From positions 1 through 36,778 of IMG/VR virus record IMGVR_UViG_3300023176_005352: a stretch of DNA of 36,778 nt. One strand, 5' to 3'. The DNA is from a virus. A program made the translations under genes and the position numbers. The notes beneath the pieces were generated by a model, which saw nothing but the letters and a program-made list of their open reading frames with translations, ran no database searches and was not told the origin of the DNA. Positions 14,357 through 23,283 of this stretch are shown in pieces; within the stretch, counting starts at the first letter, position 1; the number at the start of each line of letters is the position of its first letter.

Positions 14357-14982
14357 AACTAGTATATTTTCCAGACCCAATTTTGGCGAAGGAGTTAAAG
14401 GATGTTGATCTTGAGAATCCTGGATTTGATCCAGTACAACTTAAGAAAGACATGGTAGAACTTATGATTAGTAAGAAAGGTCTCGGTCTTTCTGCATGTC
14501 AAGTTGGACTTGACTATAAATTATTTGTTATGGGTGAAGATGCTGAAACTGCAATCATGGTAATTAATCCAGAAATTGTGTCAGTAAGTTCAGAAGAAAT
14601 TAATGAAGTTGAAGGATGTCTAAGTTTTCCAGATGTGTTTATGCAAATTAAACGTCCAGCTTTCGTCATTGCAAAATGGTTTGATGAAAATATGCAACCG
14701 CAAGAAGGTAAAGTAGAAGGATATGGAGCAAGATGTTTTATCCATGAATATGAACACCTTCAAGGTATTACTTTTAATAAGGTAGTATCACGTGTTAAAT
14801 ATGAAAGAGCACTGAAAAAGAAAACTAAGATTGTAAAACAAAGAGGAATGTTAGCAAAATATCTTTCCGCTTTAAAACAAACTGAAGATCACAGTGTTAG
14901 AGTGACAAAGACTGATGATGACGTTGTATTAGATTTAAATACAGATGTATTAGATTTAAATACAGCCGCAGTCAAGGAGTAG
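14353..14982 (+). CDS. def: Peptide deformylase with C-terminal extension
   Basis: Removes the formyl group from N-terminal methionine. All three motifs are present: GLSACQVGL, EGCLSFP (the metal-binding Cys) and HEYEHLQG (metal His and Glu). The 209-residue length exceeds typical phage deformylases because of a C-terminal tail that ends with VLDLNTD-VLDLNTA, encoded by a 21-nt tandem duplication (14926-14965). Deformylases are known from marine phages and may modify host protein maturation. It overlaps the previous gene by 4 bases. Confidence 0.93.
   Translation: MKLVYFPDPILAKELKDVDLENPGFDPVQLKKDMVELMISKKGLGLSACQVGLDYKLFVMGEDAETAIMVINPEIVSVSSEEINEVEGCLSFPDVFMQIKRPAFVIAKWFDENMQPQEGKVEGYGARCFIHEYEHLQGITFNKVVSRVKYERALKKKTKIVKQRGMLAKYLSALKQTEDHSVRVTKTDDDVVLDLNTDVLDLNTAAVKE
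14926..14965 (+). repeat. 21-nt tandem duplication in def
   Basis: The 19-nt word GTATTAGATTTAAATACAG occurs at 14926-14944 and again at 14947-14965, with period 21, giving a repeated seven-residue unit in the tail of the deformylase. Confidence 0.85.
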
Positions 14983-14983
14983 T

Positions 14984-16045
14984 ATGAAAATAGCAATTGT
15001 AACCGATATTCACATCGGTGCTAGAGGAGACAGTCGTGTTTTTCATGAAGTTCAAAGAAAATTTTTCCAAGAGGTATTTTTTCCTTATATCGATGAACAT
15101 GGTATTACAACAGTATTCGATCTCGGCGATACCTTTGATCGTAGGAAGTATATCAATTACGTAAGTCTACAAAAAGGAAAAGAATTTTTATTTGATGAAT
15201 TAGCAAAACGTAATATAAATTTTCATGCGCTCATCGGTAATCATGATACTTATTATAGTAATATGAATGATGTTAACAGCATGAATCTCTTATTACAAGA
15301 ATATCCATCTTTTACTCTTTATCAAGATATTGCAGAACATTTAGAAATCGACGGAACAAAGTTCCTTATGCTTCCTTGGATTAGTAAAGAGAACGCAGAA
15401 GAAAACTTTAAAATCATCAAAGAATCTGATGCAAATGTTGTAATGGGCCATTTAGAAGTCAAAGGATTCGAAATGATGAGAGGTGCTTTATGCACACATG
15501 GTTTAGAAGTAGATGTGTTTAAACAATTTGAAGATGTATACTCAGGCCATTTTCATCATCCATCTCGATATGGCAATATAGAATATCTTGGTGCACCTTA
15601 TGAAATGACATGGTCTGACTACAATGGTAGTAGAGGTTTCCATGTGTTTGATACTCAAACTCGTAAAATGGAAAAAATAGAAAATCCAAATCGAGTATTC
15701 TTTAAAATAGATTATGATGATGAACACTGGACAGTCGATGATGTTGCTTCATACGATGTAGATAGATATAAAGACACCTTTGTAAAAATTATTATTAAGA
15801 ATCGTACAAACGCTTACCTATACGATATGTTTATGAGTAGAATAAGTGAATGTGGAGCAGTTGATGTAAAAGCAATTGATGATAATCTCAATCTTGAAAC
15901 AGCAGGTGTTGATGAGATTCTTGATGAAACAAAAGACACTACTGAAATACTACACAACTATATTGAATCTCTTGAAACTCAAGTTGATAAATTAAAAATT
16001 AAAAAGACAATTGATGACTTATATCATGAAGCTATGGAATTATAA
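14984..16045 (+). CDS. 47: Recombination nuclease gp47 (SbcD/Mre11-like)
   Basis: Metallophosphoesterase that with gp46 processes DNA ends for recombination and degrades host DNA. The 353-residue product shows the motifs DIHIG (D8, H10), LGDTFDRR, GNHDTYY, MGHLEVKG and SGHFHHP, the five Mre11 phosphoesterase motifs in order. It starts two bases after def and ends at 16045, where gene 46 starts (TAATG). Confidence 0.95.
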   Translation: MKIAIVTDIHIGARGDSRVFHEVQRKFFQEVFFPYIDEHGITTVFDLGDTFDRRKYINYVSLQKGKEFLFDELAKRNINFHALIGNHDTYYSNMNDVNSMNLLLQEYPSFTLYQDIAEHLEIDGTKFLMLPWISKENAEENFKIIKESDANVVMGHLEVKGFEMMRGALCTHGLEVDVFKQFEDVYSGHFHHPSRYGNIEYLGAPYEMTWSDYNGSRGFHVFDTQTRKMEKIENPNRVFFKIDYDDEHWTVDDVASYDVDRYKDTFVKIIIKNRTNAYLYDMFMSRISECGAVDVKAIDDNLNLETAGVDEILDETKDTTEILHNYIESLETQVDKLKIKKTIDDLYHEAMEL

Positions 16046-17757
16046 TGCGAATTAATTTTAAGAAAGTAAGATACAAAAATATATTATCAACAGGAAATAC
16101 CTTTACAGAAATAGAACTCGGTGATAAGCCAACTACTTTAATTAGTGGATCTAATGGTTCAGGTAAAAGTACAATCCTCGATGCGATTGTTTATGGTTTA
16201 TATGGCAAGCCATTTCGTAAAGTAAATAAAATTCAACTTATCAATTCTATTAATCAAAAAGGATTATTAGTTGAAATCTTTTTTGCTGCAGGTGGAAACA
16301 ACTACATGATTCGTAGAGGTATGAAACCAAATGTCTTTGAGATTTATAAAGATGGCCAAATGATTGATCAAGATGCTGCTAAACGTGATTATCAATTATA
16401 CCTTGAAAACAATATACTTGGTATTAATTATAAATCATTTAATCAGATTGTAGTACTTGGTAGTGCAACCTATGTTCCTTTTATGGAATTACCGGCTCAA
16501 CAACGAAGAGAAATTATCGAAGACTTACTTGATATTCAAGTGTTTAGTACAATGGGTATTCTTGCAAAAGAACAAATCAATAAGACTAAAAATAGTATTA
16601 ATGAAAACGAATATAAGAACGAAGTAACTGAAGCCAATATTCTTTTAGTACAAGAAAATAATGACGCTATTCGTAAGATTAAAGAAACTGAGGTTGATAA
16701 GATTCGTACTAAGATGAATAACCATATTTCTGAAATTGAATCAAAACAAGAATCTATTTCTGTTATTGATAGTGAGATTAAAGAAAAATATGAAGAAATA
16801 GCTGATAAGAAAACAGTTAAAGAAGAATTCGATAAAGCAAATTCTATGAGACAAGATATGGAAATTGCACGACGTAATATTGATAAAGAACTCAGCTTCT
16901 ATCATGATAATGACAATTGTCCAACTTGTAAACAAGGTATTGCGCATGACTTTAAAGAAAAAGTTGTAGATGAAAGATCAGAAAAGAAATCTCTTATTGA
17001 CGAAAAGCTTGATGAAGTGAATACATCAATTTCAAACTACCAAACTCGTATAGACGAAATTAGTGAAGTAGAAGACAAAATACAAACATTAAATTTTCAG
17101 ATCTCAGAAATACGTGCAGAAATTAAAATGTCTAAGAATGCTTTACTTGCATTTAAATCTGAACTTGAGAATGCTGAACGTGAAGTAGAAGAAGTAGATA
17201 CTACACAACTACATAAACTTCAAACAAAATTGGAAAAACTTGTTAAAGAACGTAAAGAACTTTTAGAAGAATATGACGTACTTGGTGTTGTTTCAGCAAT
17301 ACTTAAAGATGGTGGAATTAAAGCTCGTATCATTAGTCAATATATTCCAGTAATGAATAAACTGATTAATAAGTATCTTGCGGCCTTTGATCTTTTTGTT
17401 GACTTCCAATTAGATGAAAACTTTAATGAAGTAATACGATCTCGATTTAGAGATAATTTCTCTTACGCATCATTTAGTGAAGGTGAAAAACTTCGTATTA
17501 CTCTATCAATTATGTTAGCATGGAGATCTGTTGCAAAATTACGTAACTCAGTATCCACTAACCTCTTAATACTCGATGAAACTCTTGATGGTGCACTTGA
17601 TAGTGTAGGTATTGAAAGTCTGATTGAAACATTACATAGTTTGAACTCAGATGATAATATCTTTGTGATATCACATAGAGGAGACCAATTTGCAGATAAA
17701 TTTGATACTGCAATTCGATTTGATAAAGTGAAAAACTTTAGTGAAATTGCTGCATGA
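16045..17757 (+). CDS. 46: Recombination ATPase gp46 (SbcC/Rad50-like)
   Basis: SMC-type ABC ATPase partner of gp47. It has Walker A (GSNGSGKST, near residue 35), a coiled-coil arm, a zinc hook (CPTC near 292-295), the return coiled coil, the signature SFSEGEKLR and Walker B ILDETLDGALD near the C-terminus. 570 residues is the usual length. The gene's stop lies directly at the start of a palindromic region preceding gene 43. Confidence 0.96.
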   Translation: MRINFKKVRYKNILSTGNTFTEIELGDKPTTLISGSNGSGKSTILDAIVYGLYGKPFRKVNKIQLINSINQKGLLVEIFFAAGGNNYMIRRGMKPNVFEIYKDGQMIDQDAAKRDYQLYLENNILGINYKSFNQIVVLGSATYVPFMELPAQQRREIIEDLLDIQVFSTMGILAKEQINKTKNSINENEYKNEVTEANILLVQENNDAIRKIKETEVDKIRTKMNNHISEIESKQESISVIDSEIKEKYEEIADKKTVKEEFDKANSMRQDMEIARRNIDKELSFYHDNDNCPTCKQGIAHDFKEKVVDERSEKKSLIDEKLDEVNTSISNYQTRIDEISEVEDKIQTLNFQISEIRAEIKMSKNALLAFKSELENAEREVEEVDTTQLHKLQTKLEKLVKERKELLEEYDVLGVVSAILKDGGIKARIISQYIPVMNKLINKYLAAFDLFVDFQLDENFNEVIRSRFRDNFSYASFSEGEKLRITLSIMLAWRSVAKLRNSVSTNLLILDETLDGALDSVGIESLIETLHSLNSDDNIFVISHRGDQFADKFDTAIRFDKVKNFSEIAA

Positions 17758-17783
17758 TGCATTTTTACGTACATATAAGTGCA
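17758..17783. repeat. 26-bp palindrome, copy 1
   Basis: An imperfect palindrome TGCATTTTTACGT...TGCA, starting one base after the gene 46 stop. Its centre is GTAC. A near copy begins 33 bp later. Confidence 0.75.
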
Positions 17784-17790
17784 TACAAGT

Positions 17791-17816
17791 TACACTTTTA
17801 CGTACATAAAAGTGCA
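17791..17816. repeat. 26-bp palindrome, copy 2
   Basis: The core arms CACTTTTA and TAAAAGTG pair perfectly around CGTACA. Starts 33 bp after copy 1 (about three helical turns), nine bases before the gene 43 -35 box. Possible operator pair; not followed by a T-tract, so not a typical terminator. Confidence 0.75.
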
Positions 17817-17824
17817 TAAAGCAG

Positions 17825-17853
17825 TTGACATTTTCGGGTACCTATGTTATAAT
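17825..17853 (+). promoter_or_regulatory. Promoter of gene 43
   Basis: TTGACA (17825-17830), 17-bp spacer, TATAAT (17848-17853). Confidence 0.92.
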
Positions 17854-17860
17854 GGTACCC
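17836..17860. repeat. Inverted repeat across the gene 43 -10 box
   Basis: GGGTACC (17836-17842) and GGTACCC (17854-17860) are perfect arms around TATGTTATAAT, which holds the -10. Geometry resembles that at uvsY and 45. Confidence 0.8.
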
Positions 17861-17877
17861 TCTTACAAAAGTAGATT

Positions 17878-20424
17878 ATGACAATGACTTCATTTTACAC
17901 TTCCGTAGAACGTTACGGTAAGAATATTTTATGGCGAGGATACGAGAACGGTAAACGTTTTTCGTATCGTGTTCCATTTAAGCCTACGCTTTATTTGCAT
18001 ACACCTAAGAAAGGTGGTGATTTCAAGTCGTTGATTGGTGGTAAATCTCTCCATCCTCAAAAATTTGGTGAAATGCGAGAAGCTAAAAACTTTGTTGAAG
18101 AGTACAAAGGTGTAGCAGGTTTTGAAGTATATGGTTCAACAAACTTCATTACTCAATTTATTCAAGAACATTATCCAGAAGAAGTAAGATTTAATATTTC
18201 AGATGTTAACATCGTATCTTTCGATATCGAGGTTGATATTCGTGATGGATTTGCTGATATCGAACAAGCAAATAATGAAATTACTTCTATCGCATATAAA
18301 TCATCTAAGTCTAAAAAATATTTCCTACTTGGTCGTAAAGAATACGATAAAACAAAAACAATAACTGGTATTGATCCTGATGACATTGTTTTTGCGCAGT
18401 TCGATACTGAAGTTCAACTTCTCCAAGGATTTATTAAACTATGGACCGCTGACTATCCAGACATCGTGACTGGTTGGAACGTTGAATACTTTGATATTCA
18501 ATATATCGTAACACGTATCATAAGACTACTTGGTGAAGAATCTGCAAAGAAACTTTCACCTTGGAAATTGATTGATCAAAGACGTCGTGAAGTATTTGGT
18601 AAAGTACAATCAACGTACAAAATTTCTGGTATGTCTGTAATTGACTACATGGATGCTTTTAAAAAGTTTGGTTATAAGTATGGTCCACAAGAATCATATA
18701 AACTTGACCATATTGCTCATGTTATTCTTGGTGAAAAGAAACTTGATTATTCTGAATATGGCTCATTGACTGCATTATATGATGAAAACCCACAACTCTA
18801 TCTTGACTATAACTTAAAAGATACACACCTCATTCAAAGAATGGAAGAAGAAACATCTCTTCTCGCGTTAGTTATGACAGTTGCTTATGGTGGTGGTGTA
18901 AACTTTGGTGATGCGTTTGGTACTGTAGGAATTTGGGAATCAACTATCTATCGTAGATTAATTAAAGATAAAGTTGTGCCTCCTATTAAAGACTCTCCTG
19001 GAATTCGTCAAGGTGAACTTGTAGGTGGTTATGTAAAAGATCCAAAACCTGGAATGTATCCGTGGGTTGTATCATTTGACTTAAACTCTCTATATCCACA
19101 TCTTATGTTGCAATACAATATGTCACCTGAAACATATATGCCGCAGGAAAGAGAAGTAGTAACACAAGACATGGTACTCAATGGTGATTTTAAAAATACA
19201 AATCCAAATATGTCTGTTGCTGCAAATGGTGTCTGTTTTAGAAACGATAAGGTTGGTATTATTCCAAGTATCATTGACGAATACTATAATAATCGTTCTG
19301 TAATTAAGAAACAAATGATTGCAGTCGAACAGCAATTCGAGATTGAAACAGATCCTGCTGAAAAGAAAAGACTCAAACGAGAAATGAATCAACTTCATAA
19401 TTCTCAAATGTCAATCAAGATTGCTATGAACTCTCTTTATGGCGCAACAGCAAATATCTACTTCCTATATTATATTAACGAAATGGCGGAAGCAATTACT
19501 ACATCTGGTCAATTAAGTATTCGATATGCTCAAAAATCTGTAAATGAATATCTCAATAAGATACTCAACACAGAAAATAAAGATTATATTGTGTATATCG
19601 ATACCGATTCGATTTATGTAAACTTTAGTCCATTAGTAAAAGAAGTATTTGGTACAGTAGACATTGACCGTAAGCAAGGTGAAGAATTCTTAGACAAAGT
19701 TTGTTCTACAAAGATTGAACAAGTTATTGAAGCTGGTTATGAAAAGCTTCGATCTGACATGGGTGCTTATCGTAATGCGATGGTAATGAAACGAGAAAAG
19801 ATTACTGATCGTTCTATCTTTATCGCAAAGAAAAGATACATTTTGAATACACTTAATAGTGAAGGTGTTCATTATGAAAAACCAAAAGTTTCTGTTACTG
19901 GTCTTGAATCAGTAAGATCATCGACACCACAAGTTTGTCGTGATAAGATGAAAGATATATTTGAAGTAATACTCGGTGGTGATGAAGAAGCAACACAAAA
20001 ATTTATTGCTAACTTCCGTACTGAATTTAGAAAACTTCCACCTGAAGAAATTGCTAAAACTTCAGGCACAGACAATATCAATAAATATATGGACAAAGTC
20101 AACCTATACAAAAAAGGTTGCCCTATGCATGTAAGAGGATGTATTCTTTATAATCACTTCCTTGAACAGCATAAGTTGAATAAGAAATATGAAAAGATTC
20201 AGTCAGGTGATAAGATTAAATTCTTATACCTTAAAGTACCGAATCCAATACGTGAGAATATGATTTCATTTCCTGGTGTACTTCCGAAAGAACTCGGCTT
20301 AGACAAGTATATTGATTATGATACACAATTCTCAAAAGTATTTCTCAGTCCAGTAGAGAACATTATCGAACCTCTTGGCTGGAAATCAGAAAAAGTAAAT
20401 ACAATCGAGGATTTTTTCACATGA
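17878..20424 (+). CDS. 43: DNA polymerase gp43 (family B)
   Basis: Replicative polymerase with proofreading. Exo I is SFDIEVD (D116, E118), Exo II is TGWNVEYFDI, motif A is DLNSLYPH (D401), motif B is IAMNSLYGA and motif C is YIDTDSIY (D575, D577). 848 residues is close to T4 gp43. The start ATG has only a weak ribosome site, and the leader from the predicted start near 17860 is about 18 bases, so translation may be controlled. In T4 gp43 represses its own translation through a hairpin leader; here no such hairpin fits in the short leader. Confidence 0.97.
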   Translation: MTMTSFYTSVERYGKNILWRGYENGKRFSYRVPFKPTLYLHTPKKGGDFKSLIGGKSLHPQKFGEMREAKNFVEEYKGVAGFEVYGSTNFITQFIQEHYPEEVRFNISDVNIVSFDIEVDIRDGFADIEQANNEITSIAYKSSKSKKYFLLGRKEYDKTKTITGIDPDDIVFAQFDTEVQLLQGFIKLWTADYPDIVTGWNVEYFDIQYIVTRIIRLLGEESAKKLSPWKLIDQRRREVFGKVQSTYKISGMSVIDYMDAFKKFGYKYGPQESYKLDHIAHVILGEKKLDYSEYGSLTALYDENPQLYLDYNLKDTHLIQRMEEETSLLALVMTVAYGGGVNFGDAFGTVGIWESTIYRRLIKDKVVPPIKDSPGIRQGELVGGYVKDPKPGMYPWVVSFDLNSLYPHLMLQYNMSPETYMPQEREVVTQDMVLNGDFKNTNPNMSVAANGVCFRNDKVGIIPSIIDEYYNNRSVIKKQMIAVEQQFEIETDPAEKKRLKREMNQLHNSQMSIKIAMNSLYGATANIYFLYYINEMAEAITTSGQLSIRYAQKSVNEYLNKILNTENKDYIVYIDTDSIYVNFSPLVKEVFGTVDIDRKQGEEFLDKVCSTKIEQVIEAGYEKLRSDMGAYRNAMVMKREKITDRSIFIAKKRYILNTLNSEGVHYEKPKVSVTGLESVRSSTPQVCRDKMKDIFEVILGGDEEATQKFIANFRTEFRKLPPEEIAKTSGTDNINKYMDKVNLYKKGCPMHVRGCILYNHFLEQHKLNKKYEKIQSGDKIKFLYLKVPNPIRENMISFPGVLPKELGLDKYIDYDTQFSKVFLSPVENIIEPLGWKSEKVNTIEDFFT

Positions 20425-21194
20425 GAATAGCAATTATCGCAAATTATCGTACAGCGAGTACGTCGTTTACATTAAAAAAAGCAGAAGAATATGGTGTGCC
20501 TTATAAAGGTGAAATGTTTAGTGATCCAAGACCTTATGATCTAGGTGAAGCAAGAGCAAAATGGCAATTGATTAATTCACCTTGGAAAGAGATGGAAAAA
20601 TATCAGGATCCTGTAGAAAGAGAAGCTTGTATAAGTCATGAAAGATTTATAGAACAACTTGAAGCCGGACACCCATGTTGTTTTAAATTAATTCCAATTC
20701 AAGTAAGAAATGAAGAACATGTAAGTAGAATATTGAATGCAGTAGATAGAATCTACTATCTTTATAGAAGAGATTTTAGAGCTCAATGTGAAAGTTGGGT
20801 TGCAGTAAGACAAGATGGAAACTTTGGTGGTACTGGATTTAAAAGAAATGTAAGAGATTATCTTCGAAACATGACTGAAAATCAAAGACAAATTCATTTA
20901 GCAACAATGGGTAAAGAAGATGAACCTTATAGAATTACTGTTGATTTAGAAGATCAACCAAACTTTGGTGAGAACGAAAGAGCATTTCCATTAATTCGTG
21001 GTCTTGTTGAACGGTATGAAGAAATGGCTAAAATGTATAAAGAGTTTCCTGGTGAACTTGTTTGTATGGAAGATTATTTTAAAGGTGAAACATATAATCC
21101 ATATAATAGAGAAATCACTTGGGTAAAACCAATGCCAATGCCAGAACAATATGAAAACTTTAATGTCGAATCTTTATTTAAAGAAAAAGGTTGA
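20421..21194 (+). CDS. Sulfotransferase-like P-loop protein
   Basis: The 257-residue protein begins MRIAIIANYRTASTSF, a 5'-phosphosulfate binding loop (RTASTSF in place of RSGTT/S), and has YYLYRRDFRAQCESW, the expected strand and 3'-phosphate binding segment with R and S. These are features of PAPS-dependent sulfotransferases. The acceptor is unknown. It overlaps gene 43 by 4 bases and was probably expressed with it. The similarity is motif-level, so the catalytic activity should be taken as inferred. Confidence 0.65.
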   Translation: MRIAIIANYRTASTSFTLKKAEEYGVPYKGEMFSDPRPYDLGEARAKWQLINSPWKEMEKYQDPVEREACISHERFIEQLEAGHPCCFKLIPIQVRNEEHVSRILNAVDRIYYLYRRDFRAQCESWVAVRQDGNFGGTGFKRNVRDYLRNMTENQRQIHLATMGKEDEPYRITVDLEDQPNFGENERAFPLIRGLVERYEEMAKMYKEFPGELVCMEDYFKGETYNPYNREITWVKPMPMPEQYENFNVESLFKEKG

Positions 21195-21219
21195 CATTTC
21201 AAATAAACTGTGTTATAAT
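21191..21219 (+). promoter_or_regulatory. Early promoter of the Sm-like/glutaredoxin unit
   Basis: TTGACA (21191-21196), 17-bp spacer, TATAAT (21214-21219) and TGTGT before the -10. It overlaps the final codons of the previous gene. Confidence 0.92.
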
Positions 21220-21249
21220 AGCTGAAATTAAATTAAAAAGGACTATCTT

Positions 21250-21537
21250 ATGAAAGATATACAAATCGTACGACTCTCAACTGGAGAAGAAATAATCGCC
21301 AAAGTCGTTTTTGACAAAGGATTCTATACATTAAAAGATGCAATTCTTTTAGTGCCGGCCGGTGAAGGTAAAATTGGAATGGTTCCATTTGTACCTTACG
21401 CAAAAAGACAAGACTTTGTTATTGGTGAAGCACACGTAATGTTTGTTGCGGAACCTGGTGAAGAACTTGTAAAAGAAGTTGTAAGAGCAACTTCAGGTAT
21501 TGAATTAGCCACAGGCCCAGGACTTAAGTTAGTATAA
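21250..21537 (+). CDS. Small beta-barrel (Sm-like) conserved phage protein
   Basis: The 95-residue product begins MKDIQIVRLSTGEEIIAKV and follows with GFYTLKDAILLVPAGEGKI, a pattern of short beta strands like an Sm/LSm or related small barrel. Similar proteins are found in marine T4-like phages. Function unknown; binding RNA or protein is possible. Its stop overlaps the glutaredoxin start. Confidence 0.6.
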   Translation: MKDIQIVRLSTGEEIIAKVVFDKGFYTLKDAILLVPAGEGKIGMVPFVPYAKRQDFVIGEAHVMFVAEPGEELVKEVVRATSGIELATGPGLKLV

Positions 21538-21761
21538 TGATTACTATATACGGTAAAGAGTCTTGTGCATACTGTAATATGGCTAAAACATTATGCGAGC
21601 AAAAAGGTGTTGAGTACGAATACTTAATGCTTAATGAGGATTATACTCCACCGCAATTTTTTGAAAAATTTCCATCTGCAAGAACATTTCCGCAGATAGT
21701 AGTTGAAGATAAAAATATTGGTGGATATAACGAACTAATGGAGTATTTTGAAAATGAGTAA
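21537..21761 (+). CDS. Glutaredoxin
   Basis: Thiol-disulfide reductase (74 aa) with CAYC active site (residues 11-14), TFPQI (cis-proline) and GGYNEL glutathione-binding motif. T4 NrdC-like enzymes supply electrons to ribonucleotide reductase, which is not in this window. The start is fused to the previous stop (ATAATG). Confidence 0.94.
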   Translation: MITIYGKESCAYCNMAKTLCEQKGVEYEYLMLNEDYTPPQFFEKFPSARTFPQIVVEDKNIGGYNELMEYFENE

Positions 21762-22167
21762 AGATTGGGTACAAGATATTCATGACATGCAGACTAAATA
21801 TCAAACTCGTGAATGGGTTAGATATAGTATGCAAGACGATGAAAAGCTTAAAGAGTTTTTAAAGTTTAGAATTAACTTTCTCCAAGAAGAACTCGACGAA
21901 ACAAGAAAAGCATTCAATAATGAAGATGCAGAAGAAATCGTAGATGGTTTAATTGATCTTTGTGTTGTTGCAATTGGTACATTAGATGCCTATGGTATTG
22001 ATGCACATAAAGCTTGGGATACAGTTCTCAAAGCAAATATGGCAAAAGAAGTAGGTGTTAAAGAAACAAGACCCAATCCACTGGGCGTACCAGATCTTGT
22101 AAAACCTGAGGGGTGGACTGCTCCAAGCCATGAAGATAATCATGGTATCTTTCAAGATTTATTTTAA
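21754..22167 (+). CDS. MazG-like NTP pyrophosphohydrolase
   Basis: The 137-residue protein has the all-alpha NTP-PPase pattern: FLQEELDETRKAF (EExxE metal site) and EEIVDGLIDL with the ExxD-like partner, followed by a helix typical of MazG. Such enzymes hydrolyse (d)NTPs and, in phages, are proposed to affect host nucleotide or ppGpp pools. The ATG 21754 overlaps the glutaredoxin stop by 8 bases; an upstream TTG at 21748 is less likely. Confidence 0.82.
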   Translation: MSKDWVQDIHDMQTKYQTREWVRYSMQDDEKLKEFLKFRINFLQEELDETRKAFNNEDAEEIVDGLIDLCVVAIGTLDAYGIDAHKAWDTVLKANMAKEVGVKETRPNPLGVPDLVKPEGWTAPSHEDNHGIFQDLF

Positions 22168-22176
22168 GGATATATT

Positions 22177-22410
22177 ATGAAAACATTTAGAAAAGAATTA
22201 CTTGCTGTATCAAAACAGCATTTTGAAGCACACGTTGCTAAACATAGAATTAATATTGAAGTTCTATTAGAAAATAATGTGGGTGTCGCAGAACATCCAG
22301 ACGTTATGGAAACAATTGAAAAGGAACTTGCTATTATTGCAGATTATAATGATAAAATTGCAATGATTGATAAGTACTTTCACACACCTGAAGCACCAAG
22401 ACTTCCGTAA
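22177..22410 (+). CDS. Unknown helical protein, 77 aa
   Basis: Begins MKTFRKELLAVSKQHFEAHV and is predicted all-helical with the pattern KELLxxSKxHxxxHVxKHRxNIEVL. AAGGATATATT lies before the start. Follows the MazG-like gene by 9 bases. No family recognised. Confidence 0.62.
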   Translation: MKTFRKELLAVSKQHFEAHVAKHRINIEVLLENNVGVAEHPDVMETIEKELAIIADYNDKIAMIDKYFHTPEAPRLP

Positions 22411-22429
22411 AAATAATTGAAAAAAACAG

Positions 22430-22458
22430 TTTACTTTTGCGAAAAAGTGTGGTATAAT
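22430..22458 (+). promoter_or_regulatory. Early promoter of the DUF1599/DsbA/gp42 unit
   Basis: TTTACT (22430-22435), 17-bp spacer, TATAAT (22453-22458) with TGTGG before the -10. The -35 departs from consensus. Confidence 0.8.
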
Positions 22459-22481
22459 AGTGTCTATATTATGGAGATCTT

Positions 22482-22826
22482 ATGAGTAAACAAACCAATC
22501 CCGAAGCAGTCAACGTTCTTCAAGAATGTATCGACTTACAGTTGAAAAAATCTCGCGATTATCAAAATCCAAATTCAACTGTTCAACAAGCAGATTACTA
22601 CCCTCGTGGTATTGATTCAATCTATGATGTTATGAATGCAAAAATGCTCCGTATGAAATCAGTTATGGAAGCAATGCAAAGTGATGACTATAATCCAAAT
22701 TTCGAATCACTCGAAGATTCAGCAAAAGATTTAATTAATTATTCTGCATTTTTTGTTTCATATTGTCGTGGTAAAATTCCAGGACAAAATACTAATAATG
22801 ATGTATACAATAGGAGAATTAAATAA
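22482..22826 (+). CDS. DUF1599/nucleotide modification-associated domain protein
   Basis: The 114-residue protein carries the pattern LQLKKSRDYQNPNSTVQQADYYP then DSIYDVMNAKMLRM and LEDSAKDLINYSAFF, as in Nmad1/DUF1599 proteins (all-alpha, MazG-like relatives) associated with phage nucleotide modification genes. Its position four genes upstream of gp42-like hydroxymethylase supports that link. Exact chemistry is not known. TATGGAGATCTT precedes the start. Confidence 0.72.
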   Translation: MSKQTNPEAVNVLQECIDLQLKKSRDYQNPNSTVQQADYYPRGIDSIYDVMNAKMLRMKSVMEAMQSDDYNPNFESLEDSAKDLINYSAFFVSYCRGKIPGQNTNNDVYNRRIK

Positions 22827-23080
22827 TGAGTAATGTGATTATTCCTTCAAGTGATGAAGATAAAAAAAGAATTAAAGGTGCTATGGAAGAAATGAGTAAT
22901 TCATTTACTCGAGTAGAAGCCGAACGTTCTTTTCAAAAAGAAGCAATTAATGCTTTAGCCGAAGATGTAGATATTCCTAAAAATATTCTACGTAAAATGG
23001 CTAGGATTTATCATAAACAAAATCTACCCGCAGTTGTAGCTGAACTTGATGATATTGAAACACTATTGGAGACCATTTAA
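22826..23080 (+). CDS. dsbA: DsbA-like double-stranded DNA-binding protein
   Basis: The 84-residue protein has the T4 DsbA pattern: SNSFTRVEAERSFQKEAI, then IPKNILRKMARIYHKQNL and VVAELDDIETL. T4 DsbA binds double-stranded DNA at late promoters and helps late transcription. The start overlaps the previous stop. Assignment rests on my memory of the T4 protein. Confidence 0.65.
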   Translation: MSNVIIPSSDEDKKRIKGAMEEMSNSFTRVEAERSFQKEAINALAEDVDIPKNILRKMARIYHKQNLPAVVAELDDIETLLETI

Positions 23081-23283
23081 TGCCTAGAAAAGTTTGTGTT
23101 ATTGAAGTAGTAGATCCAGAAGCAAATGAAGAAGAAGTTGCAGTTGCTGGTAAATTCTGGGTCAAATATTATGAGCTTGAAGAAGGTGAATCTATTGATG
23201 ATGCTATGGAATCCTATGGAACTTTTGTAGATGATCTTGATTTTCTGCATGAGGATTTTGCAGAATGGGCTGAGGAGTTTTAA
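23080..23283 (+). CDS. Unknown acidic protein, 67 aa
   Basis: A very acidic protein (VDPEANEEEVAVAGKFWVKY ... EGESIDDAMESYGTF) ending in FAEWAEEF. The starts and stops overlap at both ends by 1 base, so it belongs to the operon. No family recognised. Acidic, DNA-mimic-like composition is notable but does not prove such a role. Confidence 0.62.
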   Translation: MPRKVCVIEVVDPEANEEEVAVAGKFWVKYYELEEGESIDDAMESYGTFVDDLDFLHEDFAEWAEEF

